Below, in pieces: positions 62,301-64,000 of a stretch of 64,000 bases of DNA (positions are counted from its first letter, which is position 1; each line of letters begins with the position of its first letter). A model generated the notes under the pieces. The model saw only the letters and a list, made by a program, of their open reading frames with translations, had not been told where the DNA came from and searched no databases. Both the position numbers and the translations under genes were made by a program. Source of the stretch: Flavobacterium sp. SLB02 (lineage in GTDB: Bacteria; Bacteroidota; Bacteroidia; Flavobacteriales; Flavobacteriaceae); the NCBI RefSeq assembly GCF_009664855.1, contig NZ_CP045928.1, positions 4,232,508 to 4,296,507 of the forward strand, in the 5' to 3' direction.

Positions 62301-64000
62301 GATAATTCTAATACTATTGTTGTGTTTTTACTAATATTTTGTCCAGCCTGCAAAGACTGTTTTTTTACTTTTCCTACTCCGTTTACTTTTACTTTCAAAC
62401 CTAAATTTTCCAGTAAAGCAATAGCATCCATTCCCGGCATTCCTTTTAAATCCGGAATTTGATTTAATTTTTTATTCGCCTCTGCCGTATATTTATTATA
62501 ACTGTCTTCTTGTTTTGGAATCCTTGAATCCAGTTTTTTTATTTTATTGGTAGAAGGTGCGTCTGTAAATATTTTTTGGGCGATTCTTTTAAAAACCGGC
62601 CCTGCAACGTCTGCTCCGTAATAATTATTCTTTGATGTATTAGGTTTATGAACCACTACAATACAAGAATATTTAGGATGATCTGCCGGAAAATACCCCA
62701 CAAAAGAAGACGCGTAATACAACGCCGATTTTCCTTCTTTTCCTCCGTAATTTACCTGAGCCGTTCCTGTTTTACCCGCCATCGAAAAATCTTTCGAATA
62801 CAGTTTTGATCCTGTTCCTTTTTTAACCACATTGGCTAAAACTGCTTTTAGTTTTTTAATGGTTTCCGGTGAACAAACACTTGGGTTTATCACTTCAACA
62901 TCAAACTTTTTGATGGTTTTATTCCACTCTTTAATTTCTGATACAAATTGAGGTTTTACCATTACCCCATTATTGGCTACTGAATTATAAAAAGCCAAGG
63001 TCTGCATAGGCGTAACCGAAACTCCGTATCCAAATGCCATCCACGGAAGTGAAACACCTGACCAGTGTTTGTCGCCAGGTTGTGGTATATAAGGTCTTCC
63101 TTCTCCTTTAAAATGCAATCCTAATGGTTTATCTAATCCATAACTTTTAATGTGATTCACAAACTTGGATGGATTATTTTTATAAGCTTCATAAACCGCC
63201 TGAACCATTACCGTATTGGATGAAAGTTCAAAACCACGCGCCAATGTAACCTTTCCGTAACCACCTCTGTGCGAATCAGTAACAGAACGTCCGTAATATT
63301 TAACTTGTCCGTTGTGACTATCGTAAACCGTACTTGTATCTGCAACTTTATCATCTAAAATCGCCATTAAATCAACTAATTTAAAAGTAGATCCCGGCTC
63401 ATGAGATTCTGCTACAGCATAATTGGTAGTTTCATAATACGTCCCGTCTTCTGCTCTTCCCAGATTCGAAATTGCTTTTACATGACCTGTTTCAGTTTCC
63501 ATAACCACTACACAACCGTGATCCGCTTCATATTCTTCTAATTGTTTCAACAAAGCGTGGTGTGCAATATCCTGAATAAAAACATCGATTGTCGAGATCA
63601 CATCATAACCATCTATAGGATCGACTTCATTGATATCACGAATCGGTTTCCATTGTCCTTTTGCAATTTTTTGCTTTAAAATCTTACCGTCTTTTCCGTT
63701 CAGATAATTTTTAAAAGCCCACTCGATTCCTTTGCCCACTTCTACTCCAGTTGCGGGATCAATTTTATCATAACCAATAGTTCTTTCAGCAATTTTACCT
63801 ATCGGATGTTTTCTTACCGTTTCCTGCTCAATTATAATCCCTCCTTTGAACGCTCCTAAATTGAATAATGGAAATCCCTTTATTTTCACATATTCAGTAT
63901 AACTCAACTTACGGGCAATCAAATAATAACGATTTTTATTGGCTCGGGCTTTTCGTAATTCTTTTTCGAAATAACTTCCGGGTTTGCCTAAAACTGTGGA
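62297..64000 (-). CDS. ftsI: Penicillin-binding protein FtsI (5' end outside window)
   Basis: Division-specific transpeptidase. The frame is open to the window edge; what looks like a start at 63922 is an internal TTG, since the protein continues upstream (KPGSYFEKELRKARANKNRY is readable before it). Active-site motifs: STFK (EPGSTFKLVDL), SSN (FELSSNTV) and KTG (MAGKTGTAQV). A single PASTA domain ends the protein (IPDLKGMPGMDAIALLENLG). It overlaps murE by 4 bases. The N-terminal transmembrane helix is not in the window. Confidence 0.96.
   Translation of the reverse strand, partial: STVLGKPGSYFEKELRKARANKNRYYLIARKLSYTEYVKIKGFPLFNLGAFKGGIIIEQETVRKHPIGKIAERTIGYDKIDPATGVEVGKGIEWAFKNYLNGKDGKILKQKIAKGQWKPIRDINEVDPIDGYDVISTIDVFIQDIAHHALLKQLEEYEADHGCVVVMETETGHVKAISNLGRAEDGTYYETTNYAVAESHEPGSTFKLVDLMAILDDKVADTSTVYDSHNGQVKYYGRSVTDSHRGGYGKVTLARGFELSSNTVMVQAVYEAYKNNPSKFVNHIKSYGLDKPLGLHFKGEGRPYIPQPGDKHWSGVSLPWMAFGYGVSVTPMQTLAFYNSVANNGVMVKPQFVSEIKEWNKTIKKFDVEVINPSVCSPETIKKLKAVLANVVKKGTGSKLYSKDFSMAGKTGTAQVNYGGKEGKSALYYASSFVGYFPADHPKYSCIVVVHKPNTSKNNYYGADVAGPVFKRIAQKIFTDAPSTNKIKKLDSRIPKQEDSYNKYTAEANKKLNQIPDLKGMPGMDAIALLENLGLKVKVNGVGKVKKQSLQAGQNISKNTTIVLELS

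Noticed and set aside
63898..63922. Start of the FtsI gene at 63922
   Set aside because: The codon there is TTG, and the preceding in-frame residues to the window edge continue the conserved PBP sequence, so the real start is outside the window.

Overview
The window is a chromosomal segment of a gliding member of the Flavobacteriaceae, most likely Flavobacterium. The evidence is a complete gldK-gldL-gldM-gldN-gldO block, TAnnTTTG-type -7 promoter elements, A-rich leaders without Shine-Dalgarno sequences, AT-rich DNA, and Bacteroidota families such as DUF983, the TMEM143 family and LytS/LytTR two-component pairs. I know of no specific species match and claim none.

Layout. 1-12.3 kb: an ABC-F ATPase (cut by the window edge), DUF983, an FAD oxidoreductase, then on the minus strand topA, an arginase-fold protein and gldKLMNO (gliding motor and type IX secretion core). 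12.3-20.9 kb: a plus-strand housekeeping run of miaB, a sigma-54-type activator, lptE, an acidic repeat/TPR protein, secG, groES and groEL, interrupted by a small repeat-bounded unit carrying a GxxExxY gene. 21-44 kb: mixed accessory and metabolic genes. These are an NPP-type phosphodiesterase, SDR/AraC, a SulP transporter, a barrel protein facing a LytS/LytTR pair, YkgJ, DoxX, TMEM143-like, Mpo1-like, several unknown membrane proteins, MocR/DUF2024/YggS, an AAA ATPase, an XRE regulator and an acyltransferase. A 1.4 kb gene-poor tract lies at 30.7-32.1 kb. 44.4-49.1 kb: a candidate island ending at tRNA-Arg. 49.2-64 kb: the minus-strand dcw cluster ftsI-murE-mraY-murD-ftsW-murG-murC-ftsQ-ftsA-ftsZ followed by a YqeY-like gene; ftsI runs off the window end.

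Most notable region. Between 44.8 and 48.85 kb there are three consecutive units. Each begins with a GTTrTrs-type box, and the box at its far end is the reverse complement of its own beginning: 10 bp perfect in units 1 and 2, imperfect in unit 3. The junctions are long imperfect inverted repeats (about 140 bp) carrying AAC/GTT cores. This is the geometry expected of integron-type cassettes with attC-like sites, but no integrase is visible here. The whole block lies between tRNA-Arg and a degenerate copy of that tRNA's 3' end plus its terminator, as expected for a tRNA-targeted island. Cargo is a PAS sensor lacking a kinase ATPase domain with a response regulator, two small unknown proteins (one a 52-residue zinc-ribbon protein), and a membrane-anchored protein with a possible SUKH-like tail.

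Other points are candidate operators for the LytTR, MocR and XRE regulators, repeat-built leaders directly before several start codons, dispersed repeat families, and an arginase-fold protein that has lost its usual metal ligands. All family assignments come from reading motifs by eye; no searches were run.
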